From the NCBI GenBank assembly GCA_014529385.2, contig CM043958.1:77796169-77856168 (forward strand): 60,000 bases of DNA, in the 5' to 3' direction. The position numbers were made by a program, and so were the translations under genes. Below the pieces are notes generated by a model. That model was not told where the DNA came from and did not search any database. It saw nothing but the letters and a program-made list of their open reading frames with translations. Origin of the DNA: Adiantum capillus-veneris (lineage: Eukaryota; Streptophyta; Polypodiopsida; Polypodiales; Pteridaceae). Position 1 is the stretch's first letter, and each line of letters begins with the position of its first letter. Shown here in pieces: positions 11,128 to 24,495 of this stretch.

Positions 11128-11382
11128 AATTTGGTGTGCGCCTATCATCAACGATCACCCATGACTACACATGTGGTATCGACAAGCCCGGCCCATGACT
11201 CAATACAAATAATAATTATAAGAATGACGCTCAAAGTTAACAGTATTCCCTTATGAAATCACTTCTATTAATGTGCATGTCATAAAATATAATGTCTAAC
11301 TTTACCAAATGATTTTCTCATATTAAACTGATCACTTAATATGGGAAGATAAAAGGGGAACAAGAGTTAGTATATATATATG

Positions 11383-11566
11383 TGCTTCTAGACCTATCTC
11401 AACGGGGGACCGAAAGAAGAAATGGTTGCATCTCAATAGGGGTCCAAAAAGAGACGGTCTACCAAAGAGCAATGTGCAATAAGTACTTCTAGATTTACCT
11501 CAGCAAGGGACCAAGAGGAGAGACGGTTACATCTCAAAAGGGGTTCATCAAAGAGCAACGTGCATC
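11383..11566. repeat. Imperfect tandem duplication, about 100 bp unit
   Basis: The unit at 11383-11479 (CTTCTAGACC... to AAAGAGCAATGTGC) recurs at 11483-11566 with substitutions and a short deletion. No coding potential is seen. Confidence 0.75.
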
Positions 11567-12178
11567 TAATGGCCGGAGCTTAAAAGACCTTATGGTTAGC
11601 TTCATTAAAGACCTCCAAAAGTTAGTGTTAAAAAATCATTTGACCTTACGCAAGCTAAGTATAACCTCGAGGTGGGAATCGTACCCAAGCGTGAGGTGCT
11701 AAGACGCTTAAAGTGGTTGTGGGAACCTTGCCCAAAGCTTGAGGTGATTTTTATGCTTAAATGACTAAGATTTTTAAAATTTTAAATTCAAAGATAAATT
11801 CTCAAGAGTCATGAACGTCCATGCTTGATTGAATAAGGCTTGAAGTATTCAATGCAAAACAAATGACTTAAGAAGCATAAAAGACACATTCTTGCTTCAT
11901 TGACTAAGTCCTTGAAGTATTCAATTCAACCAAATGACTTAATAAGCATAAAAGACACATGTTCAAATGATCCTCCACATGTGGCCCTCATGATGTGCTT
12001 GAATGCTATTGGTTAGGTTTTAAAGGGGTCCGATAAGAATTTAGATACATAAAAATAAATAATTAAGTTCTTTCTCTCAAAGAGGAAAAAGAGGACACAT
12101 GTCCACATGAAATAATAAAATAATACAAGAGAGAGAGAGAGAGGTGTGGACCAACCATGAGAGGGGAGGTATACTCTC

Positions 12179-12207
12179 CCACACACACACACACACACAC
12201 ACACACA
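12179..12207. repeat. Microsatellite (CA)n
   Basis: A CA tract of 29 bp, with a short GA run upstream at 12129-12142. Confidence 0.95.
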
Positions 12208-12899
12208 TTCTCTCATTGTGTGGAGTGCAAAATGCAAGAGCTCCATCTCCTTTCCAAGTTTTTGAGAAGTGGAGAGCCTACACCAACACTCTTGGCTATG
12301 GAATGCAAATCCAACCAAGAGCCCTGCTTCAATGCTTAAGCTTGTCATCTTCTTCATCTTCATTACTATTCTATTATGATATGCTAATCAAGAAGAGTGA
12401 TGATAAGTGAGGAACTATTTCTTTCTTCTATAGAATCTTTCTTCTTCCTCTTCCCTACCCTCATTCCCCACTAGCTCTCTCCACCTTCGAAGGTGTTTGA
12501 GGCCTTGGGACTAAGGCTTGGGATAGTTAGTTTTTTTTTTTTGCAAAGTTTATGTTAAGCTCGTGATGCATGAAGCTTTCCATCTTCATAGCATCACCAA
12601 GGTCACAAGGAACACAAAGATTGTAGTGTAACAAATTCTCTCTTGATGGGAGAATCTATAATACAAACGCCTTTTGGAGGGGGGCCCGACTCCAAGTAAA
12701 TCTAGTCCTCATCTATTGTCATGTTCTCTATTACTCTCTCTCTTGCAAAAGTATTATTCATGACAAGTTAATTAAGTACCATATTTATGTTGCTACCATC
12801 AATTAAGTTCACCCTCCAAGTTCTCAAAGTAATCTCACAAAAATGCTCACTCTAATTCTCTTAATTCCGCTATTCTCAAAGTTCATAGGCCATTCCCAT

Positions 12900-15300
12900 T
12901 ACAGTGCACTAGACATTCTCCATGAATGTGGAGCAAGGGTATGTCTGTAGTGGTAGTCTCTTGGACAACATTATAGGAGGATAAGCCCCACATAGGCAGA
13001 AGAGGTTCCTCTCAAGAGGAATACCTATGCTTGCATTTTTAAGCCATGTGGAGCTATGTAAGAAGTTGAGATTTGCAAGCACATTCACCATGGAATTTTT
13101 ATGTAGAGGCTTTGAAAATCTTATGTGCTTGGCACTGTTTTGATCTACATGTATGTCAAATTTGTGTATTGTTGAGAGCACAACAATACACAGATTTGAG
13201 AGCACAACATAGTAGATGCCCAACAAGGGCAAGGCCAAATCTGGAATTTTTAGCTAGAGGCTTTGAAAATCTTACGTGCGTGTAGAGGCCCAACAAGGGT
13301 GTCTACACGCCCAACAAGGGCAAGGCCACGCCAAGAAGCAAGCAATTGGCTGCTTTGAGTAAATGTGCTCGCCAAGTGCCATCACCTATGTTTGCATCTC
13401 AAAGGCTTGGAACATTTTGCAAGAAGTTAGACCGTGAGATGAAAGTATTTTTAGTCAAAGGCTCTTAGTAAAAGATATGTTACTTGGCATTACAATGGTT
13501 GACATGGATGTTGATTGTGGTGTTCTTATGATATGATTTCTTGGAATTCCAGTGATATGTGCAATAGCGCAAGGCTAAGGAAGTGATGGGTTTTTTTTAG
13601 TAGATGTGGATTTAACATTGAGGGTTTGTCTCCAGATGCTTTCACATCTCCTTAAAAAAAACCCTTTCTCTACATGCTTGAAATCAATGGGCATATCTTG
13701 CAATCAATGTAATTGAAGAGATTGCTCCCTTGAACTAAAGCTCATTTGGAAACAATTATGATTGCGCCCAGGAAGAAGCTCTTGCTTTGCATTCTATGAG
13801 AAATTCCTAATGCTTCCTCATCCTTACGCTACTAAACACTTTTTGAAAATTAATTATTTCCCCTGCTTTCCCTTATAGGCATATTCTCCCATAAGTACAG
13901 CATAAGCAACTACTTCTAGAGGCCAACCCTCTGTTTGCATTTGTTTAAAACAAACCACCTCCTATATCAAACCCTTACCATATCCTCCTATAACTATTTT
14001 TTCTCCCTATAAGCCCAAATGGCTATAACAGAGGCGAGATCCAATAGACCAGAGCTAGAGGCACACCCCCACCCTACATTGGCTGACAACATCTCACTCC
14101 CTCTTAGCCTTGCCCTTGCTTTTGACATAGCCTACAGCAATTAATGCTTTCCAAAGGATTACATCTCAAGCATGAAGCTCATTAGAAACTTTTTTGCTTT
14201 GAAATGTACATCACACCGCATACATGCAATAAAATCATGATGAGATTATATACTCGGGAGTTGATAGGAAACAACATTGTGGATGTAGGCCAACTCTGAT
14301 GTACTTTAAAAACACAAGCTTTTGATGCGCTTCCAATATAGTAGGATGTTGTCACTTACATTGCATTGATTCAAGGTTAACAAGGGTAGTGCTAGAAATC
14401 CCCAGGCTATTCCAAAGAATGTAAGGGTAGGGCTTTTCTTCAAATGCAATCACCAATGCTTGCATTTTTAAGGCGTGCAGCATCAACAAATGTGAGGGTA
14501 GGGATTTTCTTCCAATGCAATCACCAATGCTTGAATTTTTAAGGCGTGTAGCATCATGAAAAACATTGACATTGGCAACCAAAATTATGAGCAGATCAAT
14601 AAGGGTGGCTTTAAATAAAGACAAGGGAAAAAATAAGTCAAGGCTTCTCTCCAAAAGAGATCATCTTATGCTTGCATTTTCAAGGTATAGGACATCATGC
14701 AAAAGTTGACAAGGATAAACAAATTCATAATGACATTTATAGTCGATGGGCTCTTTAAAAAACATGATGTCCTTGGCCATGTTTTGATTGGCATGTACAA
14801 AGAGCTCCTATTTTGGATGTTTGAGCATCAATTTTATTGCATATATTGCAGGGATGTCAAACAAACATTGGTATTCAAAAGGCTATTTCATCAACTATGC
14901 AATCGAATCTTTTCTTCAAATTATCAATAATTATGCTTGCCTTTTGAATACATGTGGCATATGAAAGGAGTTGACAAGGACAAACAAATGCATGATGAGA
15001 TAAGTAAGAAATGGCTATTGGAAAACAATGTGCTGCTAGGCAAAGTTGTGGTTGAAAGTGTATCTTGGACTACATTAATTGCAAGATAGGCCCAACAAGA
15101 GCACAACTATAAAGTTGAGGGATGTTTTCAACAAAGTGTAGTCAGGGTATCATGTGAAATGTGATCACCTATACTTGAGAATTAAAATAGGGATCATATC
15201 TTAAATGCATCAATAGATAACGAGAGGATACAATGGGAAAAGAAACTTAAATCTGCAATTTCAAATGTTGATCCCTCTTCAAGTGGTTGTTAACAAGGAC
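12900..15300. repeat. Family of diverged, dispersed tandem segments
   Basis: The phrase CTTGCATTTTTAAG followed by a GTG/GCAGCATCA-like segment recurs, for example at 13030, 14460, 14530 and 14670. A GTTGACAAGGA(T/C)AAACAAAT segment recurs near 14704 and 14970. The clearest pair is a duplication of about 70 bp at 14418-14487 and 14488-14557. Another pair lies at 13089-13120 and 13239-13275. No protein-coding logic is seen. It looks like an old tandem array that has drifted. Confidence 0.5.
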
Positions 15301-18300
15301 ACGGAATCTCTAGTCTCTTCTAGTCATATATGTATGCCAAGTGCAATTACAACCACAAGAAGTCATTAACAAGTTTTTCATGTAAGATGTAGTCTCTTGG
15401 AGGTTCCATTATGCTTGGAATTGCTTTTATGGATAGGGAAAATACTCCCAAAAAGTTTTGGAAGTATTGTGTGCATGAGCATGCCCAATCTTTTTCCGTC
15501 AGAGCCAACATGTCACAGACTAGTGTATCCAATTTTAAGAGAATCTATGAACAAAAGAAAAGCAACATTTAAACTTTTATACAAACAAAAAATTGCAAGT
15601 AACGCAAAACCTTATTTTGTATATGATTCTACCTTGTACCTATTATCTAAGAAAAGTAAAGATATAGGAAGAATGGGATTGTAGCTCAATTGTGAGCAAT
15701 CAAAACCTTCATTTAAGGCAATCATAGGCAATGGGAAAGGGCTTCTATCTTGCACTTGTTATTTGAAATAAGAGCTAGGAAAGGGCTTCTATCTTGCATC
15801 TATTGTTTGGAATAAGTAAAGAGCTACGAACAATAGGCCTTGCTCCTTTGTGCAAAACGATATGCAAGGCTAAGAAGCCTAAGGCAAAGAAAATCATGAT
15901 TGTATCCAAACAATGTTTCCTATGTCTAAATGACTAGTTAATCAAATGGGCTCTCCCTTGTCTAGTTCCAAACTGGCAATACATATGTACTGTTAACATA
16001 AAGGTTCTTAGGTGTTCAAACATGTCATTTGAAGGAGAACCCAAAAGTGTAGGTTTCATGTGCAACCATTGAGACCATTGTCTTTTCAAGCAAAGATGAA
16101 GTATCTATTGAGGTGCAAAAACAATATACAGCATCACAGAAGGTTACCTCAAGAAGTCGTTGGCTTTGATACCCAACATCCAGGTCAGATAATTAATTAA
16201 TACGATGTAACTTAGAATTGTCTCCATTCCAAGCAGGGATCACTACCTTCATTTAAGTTTTGTGATTAAAAAAGTATTTGTAGACTTTCCATGTGTTGCT
16301 TTGCTTCCTTGTGTGTAAATTGTTTTCGTTCTAGTCCTTACATCCCAATCTTCATCACATTGCAAAGTCACATTGTTGGACATTGTCTCCCTTTCTATAT
16401 CAGCCTAAGGTGGCCTTTTGTGCTAGACTGTACTTTTCTGAGTAAACACATGGATGAGAGATGTCGAATGGGTAGATTCTTACTAGAAAGGTCTCAAATC
16501 TAGGTTCCAATCACGATTTCTCTTGTCTCATATTGTATGTTGTTGCTCCTTGTGGTTCTATTCTCGAAAGTTAAATATCAAAGTTGATAGTTATTGTATT
16601 AGTGCATCAATCATAGTATGTTCTATAGTAACCTTGACTATCAGGTTGACATTGTCAAGAACATGGGTTTTTCCATCCAAATGGTGCCTTTCCATGGATG
16701 AGATTTTAAGTGTTGTGGATCACAATGTTGGACATTTAGGCATAGTCTGTCATGGCAGCACAACATGCCTTGATATCATGTCGTTAAATTGATTGAACAA
16801 ACATGGTGATTGGCAGGTATGCAAAGAAACAAAAAGCAAGTAACTTCTCGTAAAGATTTCTATTTTGTTTCTCCAAAAATAGAATTCCTAGTTGTGGGAT
16901 TATCATGATTCTCTATGTTCAGCATTGCCCAAAAGTCTCGTGGCTTACCAAGTAATCATGAAAATAGAACACATTTTTGGACATTGTTTTCCCCATGGAG
17001 AAGTTAATTGGGCTGAAAATTTAGTATTCCAAGTTTCCTATGTGGGCTACTCACAAATTGAAGCTCGTCCATAGTGATGTTTGAGGCCCAGTGCATACTC
17101 TCCCTTTTTGGAATCATTTGTACTGCAAATCTTTATCGATGATTACTCCAATCATAAATTAGCCATAGTTAGTGATTAGATATTGTCTCAAAAATCTGGG
17201 GATAAACAGAATCTAAATTGACTTAGCACTTGATCAAGCAACCAACTCAAAAGTTTTCATGAGCTCCCATCTTAATCAAAAGCTACCTCAGTCATTGCAT
17301 AAGAGGCATCGACTAAAAAGTCTCGGTGATAGAATTGGCATTTTTATCAATATACTCCAAGCCTCGGTTTGCATGTTGCGACCACCCTTGGAATAGATGA
17401 TCACTCACACTTAAGATAGACATCACAAGGTATTTTAGCAATGTCAATGTTTGCACAATCCTTCAGGCTATAATATCTTGTTTCAATCATGCCTTTGTAG
17501 AAATTCAGGTAGTCACTTCCACTTGCACAAGAAATTTAGATCATCAATACCACTTCCACAAGAAAAATCAAGGTGTTTGTCTCTAAGTGGTGCTTCATTC
17601 TTTCAATGTAGAAATGGATGTCAAATCTATATAATAGCTTTTTAGAGATTGTGCATAAGGATCTAGGCAACTAAGTGCACACAAGTCATATTTTCTCTTA
17701 GCATTTGATGAGGATCACAAAGAAGTGCTTGTACTCAAATTCGAACCCGTTGTCTCAAGAATGGTCACTGAAATGCTTGATGCACATACCCCAAGTTGCA
17801 AACTAACACTAGTTATAGGAATTTTTTATGCTCAATTAGTACGTTGGGTCGTAGCCTCATTAGGGCTAGGCATTACATGCCAAATTTCTCTTAAAAATAT
17901 AGTGTTCTTTGAGTTCAAATAAGAGCAAGTGTATCAAGCTCACTTCCAAATGTGGTTTTCACATTCTTAAGGAAATAGGGATTACTGGGAATTCTAGTTA
18001 AGCCTTCCTTGGAGGTCTTGGATGGCTTGAGATGTTAACAAAAGACATTGTCCTATTTAGCACAAGATGTCCAAAAGTAGTCAAAGTCAAGACTATCCCA
18101 TTGTCATGGCTCGAGTCTAGATATTCGCCAAAGTTTACAAGCTTTGATTACCTATTAAAGCTTTATTTTTTATGTCCTTTCGTTTCTCTTTCTTATCTTT
18201 TGCAACCCTTGTTTCCTCTATAAACCTCGTGGTTGACTAAGGGACCTGAAGTCTCAAATTGTTATGCAAACAAGCACAACAATGAAGTCTTTTAAAGGCT

Positions 18301-20270
18301 TAGAGATTCCCCCTAATTTTCAAAATCTAAGAAGATTTTGACCATGTGTCAACTCTGGTTATTAGATGCCTTTGGAAAAGTTCACGAAAATTGGACCTCT
18401 AGTATATTGTTCAACAGCTAAAATTTGTTGGGTTTCAAACTTGCCTTTAAGGACTTTCTATGTTGAAGTTTTGTGCTCTCGTCTCACTATGTACCATGTA
18501 GAGGTTTAGGAAACGACACCAATCCCCCCGAATACTGTTGATGAACTTTGATTCTTTTGCTCATCTTGATCAACATGAGCTTAGTTATGCTCAATGCTTC
18601 AAACTTGAGTGCATACTTGATAACTACAACTCTTAGCAAGTTCATAAAAATCTAAAGCTTGATTTGGAACTACTGCCGCAAGGCTCATTCAGAATGTCTT
18701 AGCCGCCGCCCTCTGTCTATGTTAATGAGTTTTTTTGCACCATGGCACATTGACTTATTTATTGAACCTACCATAAAAATGTCACTAGAAAATTGATAAC
18801 TTGAATCCTTGAAAATAGGGTTGTCAAGGACAAAACTCACAAGAGACTTTTCTTTTGCCATACATGTTTGATTTTCTTTGCTTCTACCACTTGTGTGATG
18901 GCCTTTTCATCCTTGTGTAGGAGCATCTTTGGTTAAGCTCACATCTGTGACATCAGCATGCATTGAATTGTACTTGTAGTGGTTTGACTTTGATATGTTC
19001 CTGATTACGTGTCTGTCCTTTTGTCAATCAAAGTTAAGAACCTCTACAATTCTAGGGTTACAAGTGTGGACTTGCCAAGTCCAAGTCTGCTTGCAACTCT
19101 CTAGTCGTCATCACATGGAGCTCACTTTCCACAAACCAAGGATGGAAGTGTATACCACTTTTGTGCATTCTCCAATGAGTTACCAAACATGGAAATAAAC
19201 AGAGATTTTTGCAGCTTTGGTTTACCAAACAATATTCAAATTCCATATGACATGAGACTCTTCTTTAGCCCAACGTGAGTTTCAACATGATTAACTAGTT
19301 TACCTTGACCAATAATTCAAAATCTAACGTTCGATAGAGCAATAAACGTAGTTGCTTTGTTGGTCATAAGAAGCTTAAATCACATGATGCCTTGCATAAA
19401 GAGGAGCATGGATTTCATGCATGACCTTTATCTCTCAAGACTTGTACGACACATAGCCTTGAACCCATATTACATGCACAAGTTTTGAATATGTAGTTTA
19501 TGCATCTACCATATTGGGAAGATCACTAAGATATTCTATTGAAAGCATATTAGTCATTGGGCATTGTGAGAGAGCATGCGCTACCTAATTATGATCGTTA
19601 GAATGTGAGAAATACAATAATAATTTCGTATAAGAAATTTGTTCTGCTCATTGTTACGTAGCTTGGTTGGTTATTGAAGGAAGATCTAAGGTTCCTCTTA
19701 TCTTGAGAACACATAACAAGATCTTTGTTGCTGATGAGAGAGAGACGCCAACGAAACCACAAGATACTATATTCATGCAAAAATGATGGTGATCCAAAGA
19801 ATACTGTTAGATGGTAGGATCACTAGAGATGTAAGAAACCACTAGCCAAAGCTGTCATAGATGGTTTTGTTGGTTCTTATGATGGGGCAGAGTCCAAGAT
19901 GATGGCAGGCAATAAGTAGAATTAAACTTGTAGCCATGAGTAGTCCATGGAAAGGGTCAACCTTTCAAACCATTCCTTTTGTGTAGCCTTTGTCCCTCTT
20001 GCCCTCTCTTTTGGATTAGGCAAATATTTGTAAATCTCTCTTTCCATTCTCCTATCCCTGTCTTCAACTCAAGTGCTTCTACTTTGTTGAGAAATGATTA
20101 GAAGAATCTACCACACTTGGTATTGACTTCTTGATCACGTGCACACGCGCACACACAAACACTCACATTAAGATATTTTGAAGCTAGTGAGAACAATCCC
20201 AAGAGACCAAATTGAAGCATCAATGAGATACCAAGGCAAGACCTTGTAGACACGAAAGGAATGGGCCAAC

Positions 20271-20304
<34 letters not shown>

Positions 20305-21771
20305 ATTGTTCCTATGATACAAAAATGTCTCTTTCCTTCTTCTTCTCTGTACCTCTCATCCTTCTAAGTAGGACAGGATATAGTGAGGACTAATAAGAGT
20401 GTGGAAGTGGACAGCAGTGACAAGACCAATAGAATCAAGGCTAGTTCTAAGATAGAACATTTGCTCTCCTTAGCATAAAGATTTTGTTAGTGAACACCAG
20501 TTTGAGATGTACCTTCAACCAAGTTAAATTTCCTACACATTGAAGCATCTCAGATGTGCTATTGTTCAATGGTGCCAATAGTGAAGGAGTTAGCTGATCT
20601 TCAAGAATGTCAATTCAATCGGGATCTCAGACCTTCAAGTGTGAAATAACTAGATATTCCCAAGATCTGGCAAGGAAACTTACGCTCTTCTTTGTTGATC
20701 CACACCAAGCGATTTCACACAACGGCAATTTGAGAAAGTCTGTTTTATTGATTAACCAGAGGATCTTATGATAATCTGGCAACAATCAACTATGACATGT
20801 CCTCAAGGGACATGGCATGAAAAGACTTTTTACTCCTCAGAGGGGAAACTTGATTCCTGCCCCAGCTAGCTGGCCAGCGGCTGGAGGCTTTTTCCCCCTT
20901 GCCACCTCTAGCTGTAAAAAACTATGATATGTTCCCATCTCCATGAATAGCCTCACAAAAAGATTGTCATTCACAAGTTCTAAGTGAGAAAACATGCTGC
21001 ATCTTGTGGAACCCTCATTTATCCCACAGCAGTTTGCGTGGATCTTCTTGGTTTGAGGCCACTCTTTCAGTATCTTGAACTAGTTGGATCCTCATTCTTC
21101 GGACATAATGTGACATCTCCAAAAGGACTTAATTTCTTTTGCCGTTGATAAAGGGCTTGGTACCTCATCAAGAACTTGCATTGAACTAGATCAGGAGAAC
21201 AACATTGATTGCACAAACGCATACATCTCCAGATGTCCTCACCCTTCTAAGTCCCTTTTCTCAGCTGTCTTGGAATTACCTTGCCCCAAAATTCTTAAAA
21301 GTAGAACTAAGAAGACTTGTCTACCATGCATCAGTGTTTGGAAAAGTTTTTTTCCCCAAGCGGCCGGTTTTCCAGATGCAAACCGAAAATAGTACAAGTT
21401 TCCACATTGCAGGATTTTCTCATATAATCTACCAGTTCATCTTCCCTTTACCATGGTTTGGAGCCAGCTAATCTCGATTTTGAACCAGCTCAAGGCTAAG
21501 CTGAGGCAAACCTTTCCCAAACACTGCCATCATCCAATAATGGACACTTCAATTCGTTCATTGCAAGGCGCACAGAGGCATTGATTGCAATTCGCAAAAA
21601 CAGCAATGCACTGCTAGGTTGCAAAATAGCTAAATTATTGCCTGCCAATCTGATGCTTAATTGGACAATCTGCACTCCATACTACCACGGAATTCTGATG
21701 CATGCAAACTATGACACTGCTTTTTGGTTACCCCTTTTTTTAAAGCCTTTTTTACTAACCTTGTTTGCGTC
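15300..21771. other. Long stretch without a recognisable gene
   Basis: Only short chance reading frames occur here. There is a small duplication at about 15736-15815 (AAAGGGCTTCTATCTTGCA twice), a short CA run near 20140-20160 and a CT run at 20274-20302. I found no RNA gene, LTR terminus or conserved protein motif. It is probably intergenic DNA or very old repeats. Confidence 0.6.
20274..20302. repeat. Microsatellite (CT)n
   Basis: A CT tract of about 29 bp. Confidence 0.95.
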
Positions 21772-23253
21772 TTACCAACCAGCATCTCCATAGATCTCTG
21801 ACATGACCAAAGACACAGATACATCTATAAGGTCAAGGTCATCCGATAAAGATAAGGATGTTTTACCACCAGCCAGATTGCCATGTGCTCTATGGTGGCT
21901 AAGCAAGGCTGTGCTACCAACAGCATCTGGTTTGAATGGCATGACACGGAGTAGATCCTCGGCCTCGACCACATGTCCTAAACGTGCAAGAAGATCAACC
22001 ATACAGTTGTAATGGGAAAGCATCGGAGGTACACCATGCTCATCCCACATCGCACTGAAATGGCTTAAACCTTCATACAACAATCCCGAATGGCTGCATG
22101 CTGAAAGGATCGAAAGATAGGTCACATCATTTGGCCTGATGCCTTCTTGCTGCATCTGCTTGAAATACGTCACTGCAGACCCATAATCATTAAGTTCTGC
22201 AAATACTGCAATCATAAAAGTCCAAGTTACAGCCGTCTTCTTCGGCAACCTTACAAACAAACTGCATGCATCATCAAGGTTGCCGCATGTCACATACATT
22301 GCCATGAGGGCACTACATGCGTAAGAATTAACATCAAACCCTTGCTCTGTTATGAGGCTGTGCAGCACTTTTCCAGAATCTTTGTCTTTTAAATGTAAGC
22401 ATGCTTTTACACCTAATATTGGTGAGATCACATTAGTTGGATCTGTATGTCTGTTGAAAATCTCCAAAGCATAACAATTATCCCCACATTTCATGGATAT
22501 CAACATCATTACATTGTACAAAACAGAGTCATGCTCTGAAAGGCCATTAAACACCTTCCATGCATCATCGATGCTACCACACATTGCATACATGATAATA
22601 AGCATGGTGCTAACGTGCCCATTCATATTGCACCCTTCCACAACAAGAGCAGCATGGATAATCCTCCCCTTTTGAAGTGCTGCAATGCTGGAGCATGCCT
22701 TGAGGACCGCTAGGTATGTTTGAGCAGCTGGCTGCACATTTGCTTTCACCATTTGTTCAAATAAGTTGATGGCTTGTTTTGCTTGCCCGAGATAAGCATG
22801 CGCAGATATGATCGCACTCCATGTGAAACTGTCTGGTGCTAAAAAGCTGCTGAATACATGATTTGCTTCTGACAAACTGCCACACATAGCAAACATCTTG
22901 ATTAAATGGCGAGCTACGTAGGCATTTTGTTGGAATCCTTTCTCCAAAATGCAGCGATGCACTTCTCGCCCTGCTGCCAAGTTCTTCTTGTTCATGCAGT
23001 CCTGCAGTAAGGTATAGAACACGTCTTCGAGATGCTTATCCTTTGGTTTGCATGACTCTATATTATGTCCAGCCTCCAAGAACAATCCCTCCTCGCAGAA
23101 AGTTTGTAAGTTTTTCAATGTTCCAGAATCACTCGGATCATGCACTATCCTATAAACATCAAGAGGTTCTAGATTAGTGGAAACGAGTAAGCAATATTCA
23201 TTAGAACCCAAGTAAAGAAAAGTGTACACCTGCTGCAATAAATAGATTCTCTC
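21772..23253 (-). CDS. PLS-type pentatricopeptide repeat protein, incomplete at both ends
   Basis: PPR proteins bind RNA and act mostly in plastids or mitochondria in RNA editing, splicing or stability. The minus-strand frame is open from about 23253 to a TAA at 21772-21774 and gives about 490 residues. It shows successive repeats: ARHLIKMFAMCGSLSEA (residues 110-125), FTWSAIISAHAYLGQA (138-153), MLIIMYAMCGSIDDAWKVF, VTWTFMIAVFAELN (337-350) and YNCMVDLLARLGHVVEAEDLL (410-430). A weak E1-like motif follows, ending EIYGDAGW. No ATG lies before residue 82, and the frame opens just after TATTTATTGCAG, a good 3' splice site. The stop follows TTG|GTAAGA, a good 5' splice site, in the middle of the E motif. 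The frame may therefore be one exon of a spliced gene, or a truncated gene. No targeting peptide and no E+/DYW domain is visible in the neighbouring minus-strand sequence. Confidence 0.8.
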   Translation of the reverse strand, partial: ERIYLLQQVYTFLYLGSNEYCLLVSTNLEPLDVYRIVHDPSDSGTLKNLQTFCEEGLFLEAGHNIESCKPKDKHLEDVFYTLLQDCMNKKNLAAGREVHRCILEKGFQQNAYVARHLIKMFAMCGSLSEANHVFSSFLAPDSFTWSAIISAHAYLGQAKQAINLFEQMVKANVQPAAQTYLAVLKACSSIAALQKGRIIHAALVVEGCNMNGHVSTMLIIMYAMCGSIDDAWKVFNGLSEHDSVLYNVMMLISMKCGDNCYALEIFNRHTDPTNVISPILGVKACLHLKDKDSGKVLHSLITEQGFDVNSYACSALMAMYVTCGNLDDACSLFVRLPKKTAVTWTFMIAVFAELNDYGSAVTYFKQMQQEGIRPNDVTYLSILSACSHSGLLYEGLSHFSAMWDEHGVPPMLSHYNCMVDLLARLGHVVEAEDLLRVMPFKPDAVGSTALLSHHRAHGNLAGGKTSLSLSDDLDLIDVSVSLVMSEIYGDAGW

Positions 23254-23735
23254 TTAAATGTCTTTGTTAGCTCAGCAATTCACTACATCTATTTTGTGCA
23301 AGTGTTTGACACCTCATTAATCTGATCAGGATATGAGATAATAACCACTTTCCACCACAAACAACTACCCTAATTACTCAAAGTCATCCAAGTTTTCAAT
23401 TGGAATAAACACCCAAAATAAATATGTTTCTGAGCAATTACAGAAACACTGAGAATTGGCATAGAGTCATAGACAGACTGACACAAAACTTTCCTTCCCG
23501 ATTACTAGAGCCTAGATAAAACTCGTACAATATTTGCGAGTCCAACACACCTGAAACTAAACTAATGACTTGAAAGAACTGTGAGATATGATTGAGAGAT
23601 TACAACAAATGGAGCTAGAGCAATCCTACACAAATATAGGTAGCAGGCTCTAGAATGTTTGGTTGTGAGCAATTCCTTTTATAATCCACAGATCCTATTT
23701 AGAGGGGCCATGAGGTCCTTATTGGGATTAGGCAT

Positions 23736-23780
<45 letters not shown>

Positions 23781-23907
23781 CTATTATAGATAATACTTAT
23801 ATGGAAGAGAACATAATGTTCAAAAGATGACTAGCTTTAGACAACAGGAAGAGGTTTGCAAAAAAACGGCTGTGGTAGGAAAAGCTCCAAGTTCCTTAGG
23901 AATTGCC
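23254..23907. other. Region upstream of the PPR exon
   Basis: No exon encoding a start or transit peptide could be recognised. It contains the GT tract at 23740-23776 and ends at the CP1 target duplication TTGCC (23903-23907). Confidence 0.5.
23740..23776. repeat. Microsatellite (GT)n
   Basis: A pure GT tract of 37 bp. Confidence 0.96.
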
Positions 23908-24133
23908 TGTTACCATATACATGTGGTAGTGATGTGTGTGAACACATTAGGACCGCCGGGGCATTTTTTCCCTCTTTAGGAGGTTTTTTCCCCGTGCATT
24001 GTATATACGCCCATCACTCTAGGGCTATCTATCTTTCCATTGCACACTAAGTACCACACACTCTATTGTGTGCCTTGAGCTTCCTTCGTCTTCTCCAAGC
24101 TGTGTGCGTTTCTCTGCAACCCTACTTCCAACA
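23908..24133 (+). repeat. CP1 5' LTR
   Basis: It starts TGTTACCATATACATG and ends CCAACA. A TATATA at 24002-24007 is a plausible promoter TATA box. The sequence matches 28841-29065. Confidence 0.95.
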
Positions 24134-24135
24134 AT

Positions 24136-24147
24136 TGGTATCAGAGC
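24136..24147 (+). other. CP1 primer-binding site (tRNA-Met)
   Basis: TGGTATCAGAGC lies two bases after the LTR. It is the standard complement to the 3' end of plant initiator tRNA-Met and primes minus-strand DNA synthesis. Confidence 0.95.
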
Positions 24148-24495
24148 AGGTCACGTCCTCCCGGGCTTAGTCGCCAGCTGCTCCAACACATGCCTGCTCA
24201 CTTTCTCCGATTTCAGTGAGCTTTGGCAAGAGTTCGCAGGTCGACAAATATTTTGGGAGAGCTCGTAGAGCATGGTCTGCTCAGAATTTTGATTTGGGCT
24301 CATTTCGGCCTCCGTTTCCACTACAGGCAGTACTGCACAGGCTATTTCGTCATTTTGTGCAGAATTTCTGTCAGTGCCGTTTTCTGCATAACAGGTGCCT
24401 TATAGTCTTCTACGGTTTGTGCTATATAGCACAGGTTGTTCCCGCTCCGTTTCTCCTATTTTCGGGCAGTTTTCACATCAGGTGCAGCATTTACC

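Larger units (their letters stand above)
10345..12178. other. Non-coding stretch with simple and duplicated sequence
   Basis: I see no gene. It holds an alternating purine-pyrimidine tract (10867-10900), a CT tract (11057-11123) and two weak duplications (11383-11566 and about 11822-11960). The last pair repeats a unit containing GAAGTATTCAAT and AAGCATAAAAGACACAT. Confidence 0.7.

Noticed and set aside
20300-21771. DYW domain downstream of the PPR frame
   Set aside because: No HxE...CxxCH or terminal DYW motif was seen on the minus strand in this stretch.
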